Shown piece by piece: positions 52,356 to 61,978 of a stretch of 64,000 bases of DNA. The DNA is from Limosilactobacillus fastidiosus. GTDB taxonomy: Bacteria; Bacillota; Bacilli; Lactobacillales; Lactobacillaceae. Location of the stretch: positions 62,001-126,000 of the forward strand of contig NZ_JACIUZ010000041.1 of the NCBI RefSeq assembly GCF_014145505.1, given 5' to 3'. How positions within the stretch are numbered: position 1 is the stretch's first letter; every line of letters starts with the position of its first letter. The notes beneath the pieces are model-generated. The model saw only the letters and a program-made list of their open reading frames with translations, did no database searches and was not told the origin of the DNA. A program made the translations under genes and the position numbers.

Positions 52356-53015
52356 TTGGCAATAACTGTCTACTTTGTTCGTCATGGTCAAACCTACCTC
52401 AATCGCTACAACCGAATGCAAGGATGGTCTGATGCTCCCCTAACTGAAAAAGGGATTGAAGATGCTAAGCGGGTTGGAAAGGAATTAGCAAAGATCAAAT
52501 TCGACTACATTTTTAGTAGTGATCTTTCACGAGCAGTTAATACTGCGCGCTTGCTCCTTGCTTCCGATCCAAATACTGAAATTAAAGAACCAATTCAAGA
52601 ACCAGCATTTCGTGAAATCTTCTTTGGCTTCTTTGAAGGAGCAAATGGTGGCGCAGTGGCAGATACTGTCGGTGGAAAGTATGGCTATCATACCTTTTCA
52701 CAAATGGCTGCTGGTTGGGGAACAGATGAGCTAAAAAACCGGATTGCCAAAGCTGATCAATATGGCGATGCTGAAGATTCACAGGATTTCTGGCAACGAA
52801 TGAACAAGGGCTTTGACCGGCTTCGTAACTTGCCAGACGGTTCTGTTGCCGTTGTTGTTTCACATGGAGCTGCAATTCGTTCAATTGCTGATCATTACCT
52901 TGAAGGTGTTGATCAAAATGTTTCGCCACGCAACGGTAGCATTATGAAAATGACCTTAACCGATACTGATACACATGTAGACTTTTATAATCAGCTTCAC
53001 ATTCCTGATAAATAA
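52356..53015 (+). CDS. Histidine phosphatase (phosphoglycerate mutase-like)
   Basis: 219 residues, TTG start after AAAGGAG. FVRHGQTYLN carries the phosphorylated His, and VVSHGAAIRS the second His. Cytoplasmic broad-specificity phosphatase of the GpmB/PhoE type; the true substrate is unknown. It lies 31 nt upstream of hflX and is probably co-transcribed. Confidence 0.88.
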   Translation: MAITVYFVRHGQTYLNRYNRMQGWSDAPLTEKGIEDAKRVGKELAKIKFDYIFSSDLSRAVNTARLLLASDPNTEIKEPIQEPAFREIFFGFFEGANGGAVADTVGGKYGYHTFSQMAAGWGTDELKNRIAKADQYGDAEDSQDFWQRMNKGFDRLRNLPDGSVAVVVSHGAAIRSIADHYLEGVDQNVSPRNGSIMKMTLTDTDTHVDFYNQLHIPDK

Positions 53016-53046
53016 CTGAATTAAAAAGGGGGAACACTACTTTTCA

Positions 53047-54321
53047 ATGGATAACATGCAAACTGAAGAACCAGTATTAATTACTGGATTAAATACTGAA
53101 CAAGAAGACTTCGATTATTCAATGACAGAGCTGGCTGAATTGGCTCAGGCTAATCATATGGAAGTCGTTGACCGGATCGACCAAGCAATCGATCGTCCTA
53201 ACCCAGCCACTTATTTTGGGAGTGGTAAGGTAGAAGAAATCAAGGAAGCAGTTTTAGGTGAAAATATTTCAACTGTTATTACCAATGATGAACTAACTCC
53301 AAGTCAATTACGTAACCTGGAAGATGAACTTGGTTGCCGGGTTCTTGACCGAACTGCATTAATTCTTGAAATCTTTGCTGAACGCGCCCAATCTAAAGAA
53401 GCTAAGTTACAAGTTCAAATTGCCGAACTCCAGTATCGGTTACCTCGCCTTCAAACCAGTGCTAACCAACGACTTGATCAGCAAACTGGTGGGGGGAGCG
53501 GCTTTACCAACCGTGGTGCTGGTGAAACCAAGCTGGAAATGAACCGGCGAACAATTCAGAATTCAATTAGTCACTTGCGAAAAGAATTAAAGGCGATTGA
53601 TCGTTCTGAGGAAGTTAAACGGAAGCAACGAGATAAAAGCGCTATTCCGACTGCCGCTCTTGTTGGTTACACTAACGCCGGTAAATCAACTATTATGAAT
53701 GGTTTGATTGATCGGTACGGTATTGGTGAAGATAAGACTGTTTTTGAAAAGGATATGCTCTTTGCTACTCTGGATACTAGTGTTCGTCAGTTAACACTCT
53801 CCGACCAAAAACGTTTTCTCCTTAGTGACACTGTTGGGTTCGTAAGCAAGTTGCCAACTCACCTTGTCGAATCATTCAAGTCAACATTGGCTGAAGCTGC
53901 AAATGCCGATCTTTTAATTCAAGTAATCGATGTTTCTGATCCCCACTATGAGGACATGATGAAAACTACCGAGAAGACATTAAAGCAAATTGGAATTGAA
54001 AACATCCCAATGATCTATGTTTTCAATAAGGCAGATAAAACTGAAATGGAATATCCCGTTCTGGAAGGTGACGATCAGGTTGTAATTTCTGCTAAGGATG
54101 ATGAGTCACTTAAGCTTCTCGTGTCAACCATTAGGAAACACCTTTTCAAAGACTACGTTGAAACTAAAATGCTAATTCCATTTGCGGATGGTAATGTCGT
54201 TTCCTACCTTAACGAAAATACCAATATTCTAAATACTGAATACCAAAATAGCGGGACACTTCTTACAGTTGAACTTTCACAAAAAGATTACGATAAATAT
54301 CAAAAATACGTTATTCACTAG
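53047..54321 (+). CDS. hflX: Ribosome-associated GTPase HflX
   Basis: 424 residues. N-terminal HflX domain (NPATYFGSGKVEEIKE), coiled coil, the Gly-rich GGGSGFTNRGAGETKLE loop, then the G domain with G1 GYTNAGKST, G3 DTVGF and G4 NKAD. HflX splits stalled or heat-stressed 70S ribosomes. Ends at a strong terminator. Confidence 0.95.
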   Translation: MDNMQTEEPVLITGLNTEQEDFDYSMTELAELAQANHMEVVDRIDQAIDRPNPATYFGSGKVEEIKEAVLGENISTVITNDELTPSQLRNLEDELGCRVLDRTALILEIFAERAQSKEAKLQVQIAELQYRLPRLQTSANQRLDQQTGGGSGFTNRGAGETKLEMNRRTIQNSISHLRKELKAIDRSEEVKRKQRDKSAIPTAALVGYTNAGKSTIMNGLIDRYGIGEDKTVFEKDMLFATLDTSVRQLTLSDQKRFLLSDTVGFVSKLPTHLVESFKSTLAEAANADLLIQVIDVSDPHYEDMMKTTEKTLKQIGIENIPMIYVFNKADKTEMEYPVLEGDDQVVISAKDDESLKLLVSTIRKHLFKDYVETKMLIPFADGNVVSYLNENTNILNTEYQNSGTLLTVELSQKDYDKYQKYVIH

Positions 54322-54324
54322 ATA

Positions 54325-54362
54325 AAAACGGGGCTTGGAAAATAAATTTCCAAGCCCCGTTT
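54325..54362. terminator. Bidirectional terminator after hflX
   Basis: AAAACGGGGCTTGGAAA pairs with TTTCCAAGCCCCGTTTT, serving hflX and the convergent glsB-like gene. Confidence 0.9.
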
Positions 54363-54373
54363 TCATCTAACAT

Positions 54374-54634
54374 CTAAGCCGTCCTGCGGTTAATCATCCC
54401 AATAATCCAGGAGACAATTAATACTAAGATTACAGCTCCAATAATTGAAGGGATAATCGCCATTCCGGCAACTTGTGGTCCCCAGGAACCTAAAATTGCT
54501 TCCCCAAGTGATGAACCAACTAATCCGGCAATTATATTACTAACGACTCCCATTGAGCCTCCACGATGAGTAATCGCCCCAGCAATCAAGCCGATAATTC
54601 CACCAACAATTAATACCCAAATCCAGTGTAACAT
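54374..54634 (-). CDS. GlsB/YeaQ/YmgE-family membrane protein
   Basis: 86 residues with three hydrophobic segments and the family G-x-x-x-G pattern (WVLIVGGIIGLIAGAITH, GSLGEAILG-type). A stress-associated small membrane protein. It follows the CsbD-like gene by 16 nt, forming a two-gene stress operon. Confidence 0.85.
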   Translation of the reverse strand: MLHWIWVLIVGGIIGLIAGAITHRGGSMGVVSNIIAGLVGSSLGEAILGSWGPQVAGMAIIPSIIGAVILVLIVSWIIGMINRRTA

Positions 54635-54650
54635 TATTATTCCTCCTTTT

Positions 54651-54836
54651 TTATTCAGCTAGTTTAGCTTTTTCCTTGGCAACCTTTTTCTTTAATTTTT
54701 CTGCCTCTGCTTGTGCCTTACCATGTGTGACTTGGACTTTTCCTTCTGTCTCACGAAGCTTGTCCTGACTCAACTTGCCCTCAACCTGTTTTAGTTTTCC
54801 GAAAATTCTATTTTTAATACTCTTCTTGCTAGTCAT
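54651..54836 (-). CDS. CsbD-family stress protein
   Basis: 61 residues, Lys/Glu-rich and helical. NRIFGKLKQVEGKLSQDK is typical of CsbD, a general stress-induced protein family of unknown mechanism. AGGAGAG precedes the ATG. Confidence 0.85.
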   Translation of the reverse strand: MTSKKSIKNRIFGKLKQVEGKLSQDKLRETEGKVQVTHGKAQAEAEKLKKKVAKEKAKLAE

Positions 54837-54986
54837 AACCGACTCTCCTTTCGTCTATTTGAGTGACTGTGGCTAGTAACTTTATTTGATGGTTTAATTA
54901 TAGCAAGAAGCGGTTTCATTAGCGACACCTTGTTACTTTACTTATGAAATCATTAATACTTATTAACTTTTTATTAAAGAACATAA

Positions 54987-55026
54987 AAGGCGGAGAATCA
55001 CTGTTAAAATAGCATTTCTACGCCTT
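54987..55026 (-). terminator. Probable terminator of the D-lactate dehydrogenase gene
   Basis: On the minus strand AAGGCGTAGAA pairs with TTCTCCGCCTT (one mismatch) and is followed by TTAT. Loop is long and the fit imperfect. Confidence 0.5.
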
Positions 55027-55049
55027 CCATCCACCACTATCTTTATTAA

Positions 55050-56054
55050 TTATGAATTTAAACGAACTTCATTTTTAACGCTTTTTCCTTCCACGATTGC
55101 CGCAGTATCATTTAGGCTAACCAGAACCATATTACGAACTGCCGTATCAGTCATGAAAGCCACATGAGGTGTAACAACTACATTTGGCATCTTAACTAGT
55201 TCTTTAAAGTCGGCTGGAACCTCTTCTGGAGCAACCTTCTTACTAAAATAGGTCGTTTCATCACCCAATGTATCAAGACCTGCTCCACCAATTTCGTTGT
55301 TCCTCAATGCATCAATCAAATCAGCAGTGTTAACTACCTTGCCTCGAGCCATATTGATAAGAATAGCTTTTTTCTTCATCTTCTTAAACTGTGGAGCCGC
55401 AAACATATTCTCTGTACTTGTAGTCAACGGAACATGAATAGTGATAATATCAGCTTCTTTTAGTGCAGTTTCTAAGTCAACAAACTCATCCACGTATGGT
55501 GCATAAACGACGCTGTTTTCCCGAGTAACCGCAATTACACGTGCACCCAGGGCCTTATAGATTTGGGCAGTTGCCCCACCAATGTGTCCTAGACCAACAA
55601 TAGCAACTGTTTGATTATAAATTTCACCACTAACTAAATCCTCACTCCAGCGAAAGTCTGCATCATTTACCATCCGTTGCTTAAATTCACCAATTTTCCG
55701 CAAAAGATACATTGCATGAGTTAACCCCATCTCAGCAATTGCCCGTGGTGAGTAAATAGAAACATTGGTAATCTTCAAGCCGTTTTTCTTTGCCAATTCA
55801 AGATCAAACACATCGTATCCTGCTGTCCGAGTTGATAATTGCTTAATCCCAAATTGCTTTAATTTAGCATAAATCGCTGGATCATCAATCTTACTAGTTT
55901 GTAAAACAGAAATTCCGTCGTAACCATCAACTAAATCAACGTTTGCTGAATTGAGTTGTTCCTCAACCATCTTAACTTCATTTCCGGTTTTTTCTGCCCA
56001 CTCTTTAGCATAAGGAACTTCCTTATCATCGACGCCAAACATAATTAACTTCAC
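55050..56054 (-). CDS. D-2-hydroxyacid dehydrogenase, probably D-lactate dehydrogenase
   Basis: 334 residues. NAD site VGLGHIGGATAQIYKALG; catalytic Arg in NMARGKVVN, Glu in LDTLGDETTYF and His in TPHVAFMT. It reduces pyruvate to D-lactate, recycling NADH at the end of fermentation. The relative D-hydroxyisocaproate dehydrogenase cannot be ruled out. Single gene with its own promoter region. Confidence 0.88.
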   Translation of the reverse strand: MKLIMFGVDDKEVPYAKEWAEKTGNEVKMVEEQLNSANVDLVDGYDGISVLQTSKIDDPAIYAKLKQFGIKQLSTRTAGYDVFDLELAKKNGLKITNVSIYSPRAIAEMGLTHAMYLLRKIGEFKQRMVNDADFRWSEDLVSGEIYNQTVAIVGLGHIGGATAQIYKALGARVIAVTRENSVVYAPYVDEFVDLETALKEADIITIHVPLTTSTENMFAAPQFKKMKKKAILINMARGKVVNTADLIDALRNNEIGGAGLDTLGDETTYFSKKVAPEEVPADFKELVKMPNVVVTPHVAFMTDTAVRNMVLVSLNDTAAIVEGKSVKNEVRLNS

Positions 56055-56171
56055 TTTATAATCCCATCCTTTATCTATCCATTTATATACGTAAGTGTTT
56101 ACATTACATATTTTATCATTGATAAAAAAGTTGAATAAGAAAAGAACTTATCCCTAATTCTCTTTTTAATC

Positions 56172-56225
56172 AAATAAACGGGTCCAGATATCGATAATTA
56201 TCGATTGTCTGAACTCGTTTATTTA
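56172..56225 (-). terminator. Terminator of the YhgE/Pip gene
   Basis: A long stem (AAATAAACG with CGTTTATTT, inner CGATAATTATCG) just past the stop at 56233. Confidence 0.8.
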
Positions 56226-56232
56226 AAGCTTA

Positions 56233-58815
56233 TTAATTTTTACCATCTGAGGTAAAGCCATCGCCCTTACCCATTGGACCATGTTGGTTAGCTTTCATGC
56301 TTTCAACAGTTGGTGCGCGAAACTCATGGGATGCAATTCCTTTCATTGTTAACAAGAGAAGGAGGTTAAAGACAACCGCAATTGCCAAAAGAACAAGATT
56401 ACAGAATAAAGTATAATGTGCTCCTAGACCACCACTAATCGAATCACGAAGACCAAGAATTGAGTAAGTCATTGGTAAGTACCAGTGGATGACATTGTAG
56501 AACTTCATGGTAACTTCCATTGGGAATGTCCCACCGGAACCACCTAGTTGTAACATCAAGAGAACCATGGCCACAAATCGACCAGGGTTATCAAATGTCA
56601 TTGATAAGAACATAACAATGGCTACCGAAGCAAGCCCGAAGAGGATCGTTGTAGTAAAGAATGAAGGAACATGTTCAACGGTCAAACCGCACATCATCAT
56701 GATTCCACATTCTACAACAGCCATGGCAATTGCTGCTAGACCACCGACAACAACCTTACTAAACCACCATGCGGTTGCAGAAGCATTTCGATCCGCAACC
56801 CGCCGAATTGGGTAAACAAAGTTGAAGACCAGCATACCAACATACAAGGCAACTGATAATACATAAGGTGCCAATGCGTGACCATAGTTTGGTACGTAAC
56901 TGTAATTAGTGTGCTTTTCAACTGATGGTTCAGCAATCATCTTAGCTGTTCGTGGTGAAGTCTTAATACCGTTAATCGTCTTCGCACCCTTACCAAGGGC
57001 AGAAGATAACTTGGAAGCACCAGCATTCAGCTTAATAATCCCCTGAACTAATGCAGGTGAATTATCAACTAATTGTTGAGTACCAGCAGCTAATTGGTTA
57101 ACACCAGCAGTCAATGCTGGTACCTGCCCGTTTAATTGACCAAGTGCGCCAGCAAGTTGACCAGCACCGGAGTTCAATTGACCAGAGTTAGCAGTTAATT
57201 GACCAACACCGGCACCCGCTTGAGCAACACCGGCAGTGTATTGGTTAATTCCAGAAGTAAGCGTGCCAGCACCGGCAGCAGCAGTATCAACACCATTAGT
57301 GTATTCGTTAACACCGGCATTCAGTTTGGCCGCTCCATCAGTCAATTTTTGAATTTCAGGTAATTTACCAGAAATTTCATTTAATGAAGAACCGGTTTGG
57401 GTTTGCATACTGTTTAAACTAGCTTGCAAATCATTCGCAGCCTTTTTTACATCTAAGGCACTTTGATCTGCACCTGTGGCTGATTGATCAACAGCTTGTT
57501 GTAATTTGTTCACATTACTTTGTAGTTTTTCAAGAGAAGTAACCAATTCGGGTTGTTGACTATTTCCCGAACTTGCACTAGCTGCCGCATTCAACACATC
57601 TTGTGCATTTTTAATTGCTTGTTGTTTAGATTTATCTGTTGCTTCAACGCCATTAAGTGCGTTAGCTGCTGCACTTAACTCAGCACTCTGATTATGATTA
57701 CTATTTCCACCAGTAGATACCTGTAATTTTATTTGGTCAATTTCACTACTTAAATTACCTAACTGCGAAGAAAGTTGTTTAAGTTGAGGTCCAGTTTGAG
57801 CAATTGGTGTTAAAGCATTGTTAAGCGCTTGTCCTTTTGCACTAATATCTCCAGACATTGCTCCCATCTGATTTTGAATCTGTGGAAGCATAGTTGTGAT
57901 AGTACTATTTAGTTTAGCATTACCAGCGGCAACTTGGGCTGCACCACTCTTCAAAGAGCCGGAATTACTACTTAATTGTCCCAAACCACTTTGCAATTGA
58001 CTTGCACCTGAATTCAAAGCACCAGAATTGGCGTTTAATTGACTTAAACCAGCAGCAAGTTGACCAACACCACCAGTATATTGGCGAATTCCGTTGGCAA
58101 GCGTTTGACTACCAGATGCTAATTGTTGCGCCCCAGCAGTTAATGGAGCAACACTTACCCGAAGCGTTTGAACACCATTATTAACTTGAGAAACCCCGGC
58201 AACGTATTGATTAGTCCCACTTTGCAGGGTAACCAGACCGGTGCTTAGTTGTTGAGCACCATTAGCCGCAGTGCTCATCCCCTTACCAACGGTATGCAGG
58301 GCCTTAAACATTGCTGTTGCATAAGCTTGAGTAACCTGTGCCCTGATCTTTTCGTTTAGCTTGGTCATCCCCACTTCACTAATTACTTGACCAATGTAGT
58401 TTAATGAACCATTAGTTTCGTACTTCAATTGCATTTGTTGAGGATGCTTATCAAGAACCGTTGTTGCGTCCTTCGAGAAGTCCTTGGGGATCGTAACAAC
58501 AGTGTAATACTTGCGGTGGGTTAAACCGTAATGCGCTTTTTCAGATGAAACGATTTCCCACTTTAATTGCTTATTCTTCCTTAATTGTTTTACCATTCGA
58601 TTCCCAACATCCATCGTTTGTCCACGATATTCAACTGGGACATCCTTATTAACAACCGCTACCGGTAAGTTTTCAGTACTCCCGTATGGATCCCAAACAG
58701 ACTTCAAGAAGAAGATACTGTAAAGGAACGGGATAATACAAATAACGGTAGTGGAGATTAACAAAAGTCGATTGTGCAGAATATTCTTAAATTCCGCTTT
58801 AACCGCATTCCACAT
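56233..58815 (-). CDS. YhgE/Pip-family large membrane protein (phage infection protein type)
   Basis: 860 residues. One N-terminal transmembrane helix (about 17-36), a long extracellular region, then a C-terminal five-helix ABC-2-like block (from about 645). The middle contains many Gln/Ala/Gly-rich short repeats of the form L-x-x-G-x-x-x-L (for example LASGSQTLANGIRQY), typical of YhgE heptad-like stalks. Known relatives include Lactococcus Pip, a phage receptor, and secretion-linked proteins. It is 48 nt downstream of a TetR gene and likely regulated by it. Confidence 0.88.
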   Translation of the reverse strand: MWNAVKAEFKNILHNRLLLISTTVICIIPFLYSIFFLKSVWDPYGSTENLPVAVVNKDVPVEYRGQTMDVGNRMVKQLRKNKQLKWEIVSSEKAHYGLTHRKYYTVVTIPKDFSKDATTVLDKHPQQMQLKYETNGSLNYIGQVISEVGMTKLNEKIRAQVTQAYATAMFKALHTVGKGMSTAANGAQQLSTGLVTLQSGTNQYVAGVSQVNNGVQTLRVSVAPLTAGAQQLASGSQTLANGIRQYTGGVGQLAAGLSQLNANSGALNSGASQLQSGLGQLSSNSGSLKSGAAQVAAGNAKLNSTITTMLPQIQNQMGAMSGDISAKGQALNNALTPIAQTGPQLKQLSSQLGNLSSEIDQIKLQVSTGGNSNHNQSAELSAAANALNGVEATDKSKQQAIKNAQDVLNAAASASSGNSQQPELVTSLEKLQSNVNKLQQAVDQSATGADQSALDVKKAANDLQASLNSMQTQTGSSLNEISGKLPEIQKLTDGAAKLNAGVNEYTNGVDTAAAGAGTLTSGINQYTAGVAQAGAGVGQLTANSGQLNSGAGQLAGALGQLNGQVPALTAGVNQLAAGTQQLVDNSPALVQGIIKLNAGASKLSSALGKGAKTINGIKTSPRTAKMIAEPSVEKHTNYSYVPNYGHALAPYVLSVALYVGMLVFNFVYPIRRVADRNASATAWWFSKVVVGGLAAIAMAVVECGIMMMCGLTVEHVPSFFTTTILFGLASVAIVMFLSMTFDNPGRFVAMVLLMLQLGGSGGTFPMEVTMKFYNVIHWYLPMTYSILGLRDSISGGLGAHYTLFCNLVLLAIAVVFNLLLLLTMKGIASHEFRAPTVESMKANQHGPMGKGDGFTSDGKN

Positions 58816-58863
58816 TTATATTCTCCTCTTATCCCCTAAATATTTACTGTATTGTCTCAAACA

Positions 58864-59403
58864 TCAGTTAGCCGAAAGTGATTGCATTGAACGTTTAGCA
58901 AAATCAATCACGTGATCAATTGAGACATCATAATTATTGCCTTGCCACCAGTAAAATGTGCCGATTAATGCACCACTTAATACGTACGCCAACATTTCTG
59001 GATCATCGGTTTGCTGTAGTAGTTTAATAATTGGATCATTGCTTTTTTCTTGCCGACGTTCCAACATAATTTGGCTTAAAATATGCATCATTTCAGCATA
59101 CAGCGAATTATGGGCATTTTCAGAAGACAAATGCCGAAAAACATTCTTATGGTCATTGACGTAATAAATCAATTGCTTGATTAAATCATCTTCAGAATCA
59201 CTACTATCAACTAACCGATTAACCTGTGTCCGGAGGGTCTGCTCTAATAGATCATATTTATCCCGAAAGTAGCGATAGAAGCTACTTCGGTGTAATAATG
59301 CCTCTTGGCAAATCTGGTCAACGGTTAAATACTCAAAGGAATGTTCTTCAAGTAAAGTTAGTAATGCATTTTGAAAATCGCGCACCGTTCTTGTGACTCG
59401 CAC
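58864..59403 (-). CDS. TetR-family regulator of the YhgE/Pip operon
   Basis: About 179 residues from a GTG start 8 nt after GGGGGAAA; a longer frame reaches 59466 with poor initiation signals. The helix-turn-helix is FEYLTVDQICQEALLHRSSFYRYF. TTGTCT/AGACAA motifs occur at the upstream hairpin (59509-59543) and at 58849-58856 just before the pip gene, so it probably represses both. Confidence 0.85.
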   Translation of the reverse strand: MRVTRTVRDFQNALLTLLEEHSFEYLTVDQICQEALLHRSSFYRYFRDKYDLLEQTLRTQVNRLVDSSDSEDDLIKQLIYYVNDHKNVFRHLSSENAHNSLYAEMMHILSQIMLERRQEKSNDPIIKLLQQTDDPEMLAYVLSGALIGTFYWWQGNNYDVSIDHVIDFAKRSMQSLSAN

Positions 59404-59508
59404 CAGTCTTTCCCCCTTTTCTCTAATTTTACAATAAGCATTGTAAATCGTATCAAAAATAGACAACAGAGTTAATTTGGCACATTTATATCAGAATAAG
59501 ACAAAAAT

Positions 59509-59543
59509 AAACTATTGTCTCACAAAATTAAGACAATAGTTTT
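59509..59543. terminator. Terminator/possible operator hairpin
   Basis: AAACTATTGTCT pairs perfectly with AGACAATAGTTT. It lies after the stop of the unknown gene at 59561 (minus strand, T-rich follow-on) and upstream of tetR. Its AGACAATA repeats near pip at 58849-58856, so it may double as TetR operator. Confidence 0.65.
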
Positions 59544-59560
59544 ACCATACAGCTCTTTAT

Positions 59561-60406
59561 TTAATTATGTTTAGGAGTTCGTTCACGGTAAGCGACTTGA
59601 GCCTTCAATCCATAGTCAGCAGTTGTCATAATTGTTGTGCCACTCCGGCCAGGAATCTTATTCGGCCCACCAACAACGACTAAGTTTGCCAAGTAAATCC
59701 GGTATTTTTGGTGGGCCTCATGAACATCCGTCAAACCAATCTTCGTAATATGCCCAACAGGTCGCCGTTCCATTTGGTTCATTCCCATATAGATCTCAAG
59801 ACGGTGACGAAGAGGATCATGAACTAACTCAAAGAACGGCGGGATTGACTCAGTATTCAATGCCTGAACTGGCTTATTCGTTTCTTGATACTGGCGGATA
59901 ATTTCCCGCTCCCCCATTCCATCAAAATCATTAATAAAGACTTTTTCTGTTAGGAGCTGATCAACCACTTTCTGCAAGTTTTCCTGCTCCTTAGAGTCAA
60001 TTTCAACTACCGCTGGAATCGTATCCGCACCAGTAAAAAGCCCGTTTGACTGGTTAGCTAGCCCTGTTGAGTAGCGAGCTCCTGGTCGACCTGATTGTAG
60101 TTGGCTATTTTCCGCAAACTTTTGTCCTGTCACCTTAGCAATTCGGGGAGATAAAAAGTCAAATTGTGATGTCTTGCCTAAGAAGTAGAAGACAAAGTTA
60201 ACATAAATAAAGTATGTAATTGCCATCATTGCTAGACAGTACAAGAATCCCCGCATCCATGCGTGATTTATAAATAAACGGAAAGTTACATATACCAAGT
60301 AAATATCTCCTAGGGCTGCTAGAGCAGTATATATTCGGTTCTTTAATTTAACATCCAGATTGAAGTAACTTAACGACGAGTTAATCATATCGAGAAAACT
60401 GAACAT
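59561..60406 (-). CDS. Conserved membrane protein, unknown function
   Basis: 281 residues. Two or three hydrophobic helices (about 26-48 and 50-75) lie at the N-terminus. The remainder is a soluble domain with a pattern WMRGFLYCLAMM, FFELVHDPLRHRLEIYMGMN and a Gly-rich VVVGGPNKIPGRSGTTI. Resembles a lactobacillus-specific hypothetical family; function not known. It is 18 nt downstream of the secreted Ser/Asn-rich protein gene and probably in the same operon. Confidence 0.7.
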   Translation of the reverse strand: MFSFLDMINSSLSYFNLDVKLKNRIYTALAALGDIYLVYVTFRLFINHAWMRGFLYCLAMMAITYFIYVNFVFYFLGKTSQFDFLSPRIAKVTGQKFAENSQLQSGRPGARYSTGLANQSNGLFTGADTIPAVVEIDSKEQENLQKVVDQLLTEKVFINDFDGMGEREIIRQYQETNKPVQALNTESIPPFFELVHDPLRHRLEIYMGMNQMERRPVGHITKIGLTDVHEAHQKYRIYLANLVVVGGPNKIPGRSGTTIMTTADYGLKAQVAYRERTPKHN

Positions 60407-60424
60407 CTGTTAGGTTCACCCCGC

Positions 60425-60853
60425 TTATTGATTATTTGTTGTAGTCTGAGTATTAGCACTCTGACCACCATTTGATTGAGTAGTCTGGTTTTCGTTACCA
60501 GTTGACGTATTTCCACCACTGTTTTCTTTACTTTGCGTATGCGTAGTAGTGGTTGATGATGAACCTTCAGTAACATTTCCCGTATTATCCTGATTCTCTT
60601 GAGCAGTTGAATTATTATTCTGACTCCGAGTACTGGAAGATTGCTGACTGTCATTATCCTGTTGTGAAGATGAACTACTAAGCGCACTACTATCATCAGA
60701 ATCCATTCGCCGGTTAACTGATGAAGTTGAACTTACTCGTGCACCTTCAGAGGTATGCGTCGCGTGGTTAACTACAACGTTTGTTGCCCCTAATGCTAAA
60801 ACAATTGAAAACAAAGCAAAGGGGGTAACGAAAGGTGGGATCTTATTTGACAT
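60425..60853 (-). CDS. Secreted low-complexity Ser/Thr/Asn/Gln-rich protein
   Basis: 142 residues. A short hydrophobic N-terminal segment (FVTPFALFSIVLALGATNVVV) acts as a signal or anchor. The rest is almost wholly Ser, Thr, Asn, Gln and Gly without charged core, likely unstructured and extracellular. AAAAGGAG precedes the ATG. Probably a substrate or partner of the next membrane protein; no family recognised. Confidence 0.7.
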   Translation of the reverse strand: MSNKIPPFVTPFALFSIVLALGATNVVVNHATHTSEGARVSSTSSVNRRMDSDDSSALSSSSSQQDNDSQQSSSTRSQNNNSTAQENQDNTGNVTEGSSSTTTTHTQSKENSGGNTSTGNENQTTQSNGGQSANTQTTTNNQ

Positions 60854-60924
60854 AAATAAATACTCCTTTTCTACAACCTATCATACTCGCTTTTTTCTTC
60901 CATAAACATTAAGGAAGATTGAAA

Positions 60925-61365
60925 TTATTTTTTCGTTTTCCTTGTTGCTTGACAATTAGCACAAATACCATGTAGTTCAAACGTATGGTCATTAATTTGA
61001 GCTCCTGGCAACTGCTTAGCAAAAAAGGCATAGTCAATCGGTGGAATCTGAATCTCCTGTACCCGACCACAAACATCACAAATAAAGTGATGGTGATGGT
61101 TTGAATCACAACAAACTTTAACCTGCATTTGTTCATCAGCTTGACGGGTCTCAACAATTCCTAAACTTTCAAACTCTTTAAGATTGCGGTAGACAGTCCC
61201 ATAACTAAGTCCCGGATTATCCTTTCGCAAGCGTTGGTCAACGTCAGTAAAGTCAATGTAGTGATCAGGGTACTCTGCCAAAATCTCAATCATTTGCTGT
61301 CGTTGCTTGGTCCAACGCGAACCGTTATTTTTCAAGATTTTGTGAGCTTGTTCTACGAGGGTCAT
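60925..61365 (-). CDS. Fur-family metalloregulator, Zur/PerR-like
   Basis: About 146 residues. N-terminal winged helix (LSYGTVYRNLKEFESLG) and C-terminal metal domain with HHHHFICDVCGRV and CANC, the Cys4 structural zinc site. Zur or PerR cannot be told apart from sequence alone. AGGAGG lies 11 nt before this ATG, with a TTG one codon upstream as another possibility. Confidence 0.88.
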   Translation of the reverse strand: MTLVEQAHKILKNNGSRWTKQRQQMIEILAEYPDHYIDFTDVDQRLRKDNPGLSYGTVYRNLKEFESLGIVETRQADEQMQVKVCCDSNHHHHFICDVCGRVQEIQIPPIDYAFFAKQLPGAQINDHTFELHGICANCQATRKTKK

Positions 61366-61407
61366 CAATAATGCCACCTCCTAATAAGAAAATCATTCTA
61401 TCATAGT

Positions 61408-61977
61408 CTACCTATTTTCTAAACTAGTTTGTTTAATAATTTGTTCCAATTGAGCAACTGTTTGCGGCCACGAATCATTTATAACTACATTGGCAATTCC
61501 TTTTAAATTGTCTGGTAAATGAAGATCACGGTGATACTCTGCGCTATTCAATCGTGAATGAATAGCGGATAAGTCATCACCACGTTTTATCATTCGTTGT
61601 GTTAAGGAGGTAATCTGACTCACCGTTAAAAAGATAATTACTGCTTGATCACCCAACTTTTGATGATAAGTAAATGCTCCTTTAGTATCCAGGACAATGA
61701 CGTCATCATGTCCCTTTTGCCATCCAGCCGCTAATCCCTCCAACGATGAACCATAAAGGCGATGATCATATTCAACCGACTCTAATAGATGCAGTTTTTT
61801 CATTGAAGTTGACGTTTCAAAATAATAATCAAATCCATTATGTTCATTGGGACGTGCAGCGCGTGTTGTATGGGTAATTACCCGTTCCATATGGTAACGA
61901 TCATGGAGAAACTTTGCTACCGTTGTCTTACCCGAACCAGCTGCCCCCGCGATCACAAATACTTTTCCGGTTCTCAT
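61408..61977 (-). CDS. Guanylate-kinase-like P-loop protein
   Basis: 189 residues. Walker A GAAGSGKTT and HTTRAARPNEHNGFDYYF, the GMP-binding TTR-x-x-R-x-x-E-x-x-G-x-D-Y-x-F motif of guanylate kinases. It is shorter and more divergent than the main Gmk, so a paralogue with another role is possible. It starts 1 nt after the Nudix stop. Confidence 0.8.
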   Translation of the reverse strand: MRTGKVFVIAGAAGSGKTTVAKFLHDRYHMERVITHTTRAARPNEHNGFDYYFETSTSMKKLHLLESVEYDHRLYGSSLEGLAAGWQKGHDDVIVLDTKGAFTYHQKLGDQAVIIFLTVSQITSLTQRMIKRGDDLSAIHSRLNSAEYHRDLHLPDNLKGIANVVINDSWPQTVAQLEQIIKQTSLENR

Positions 61978-61978
61978 T

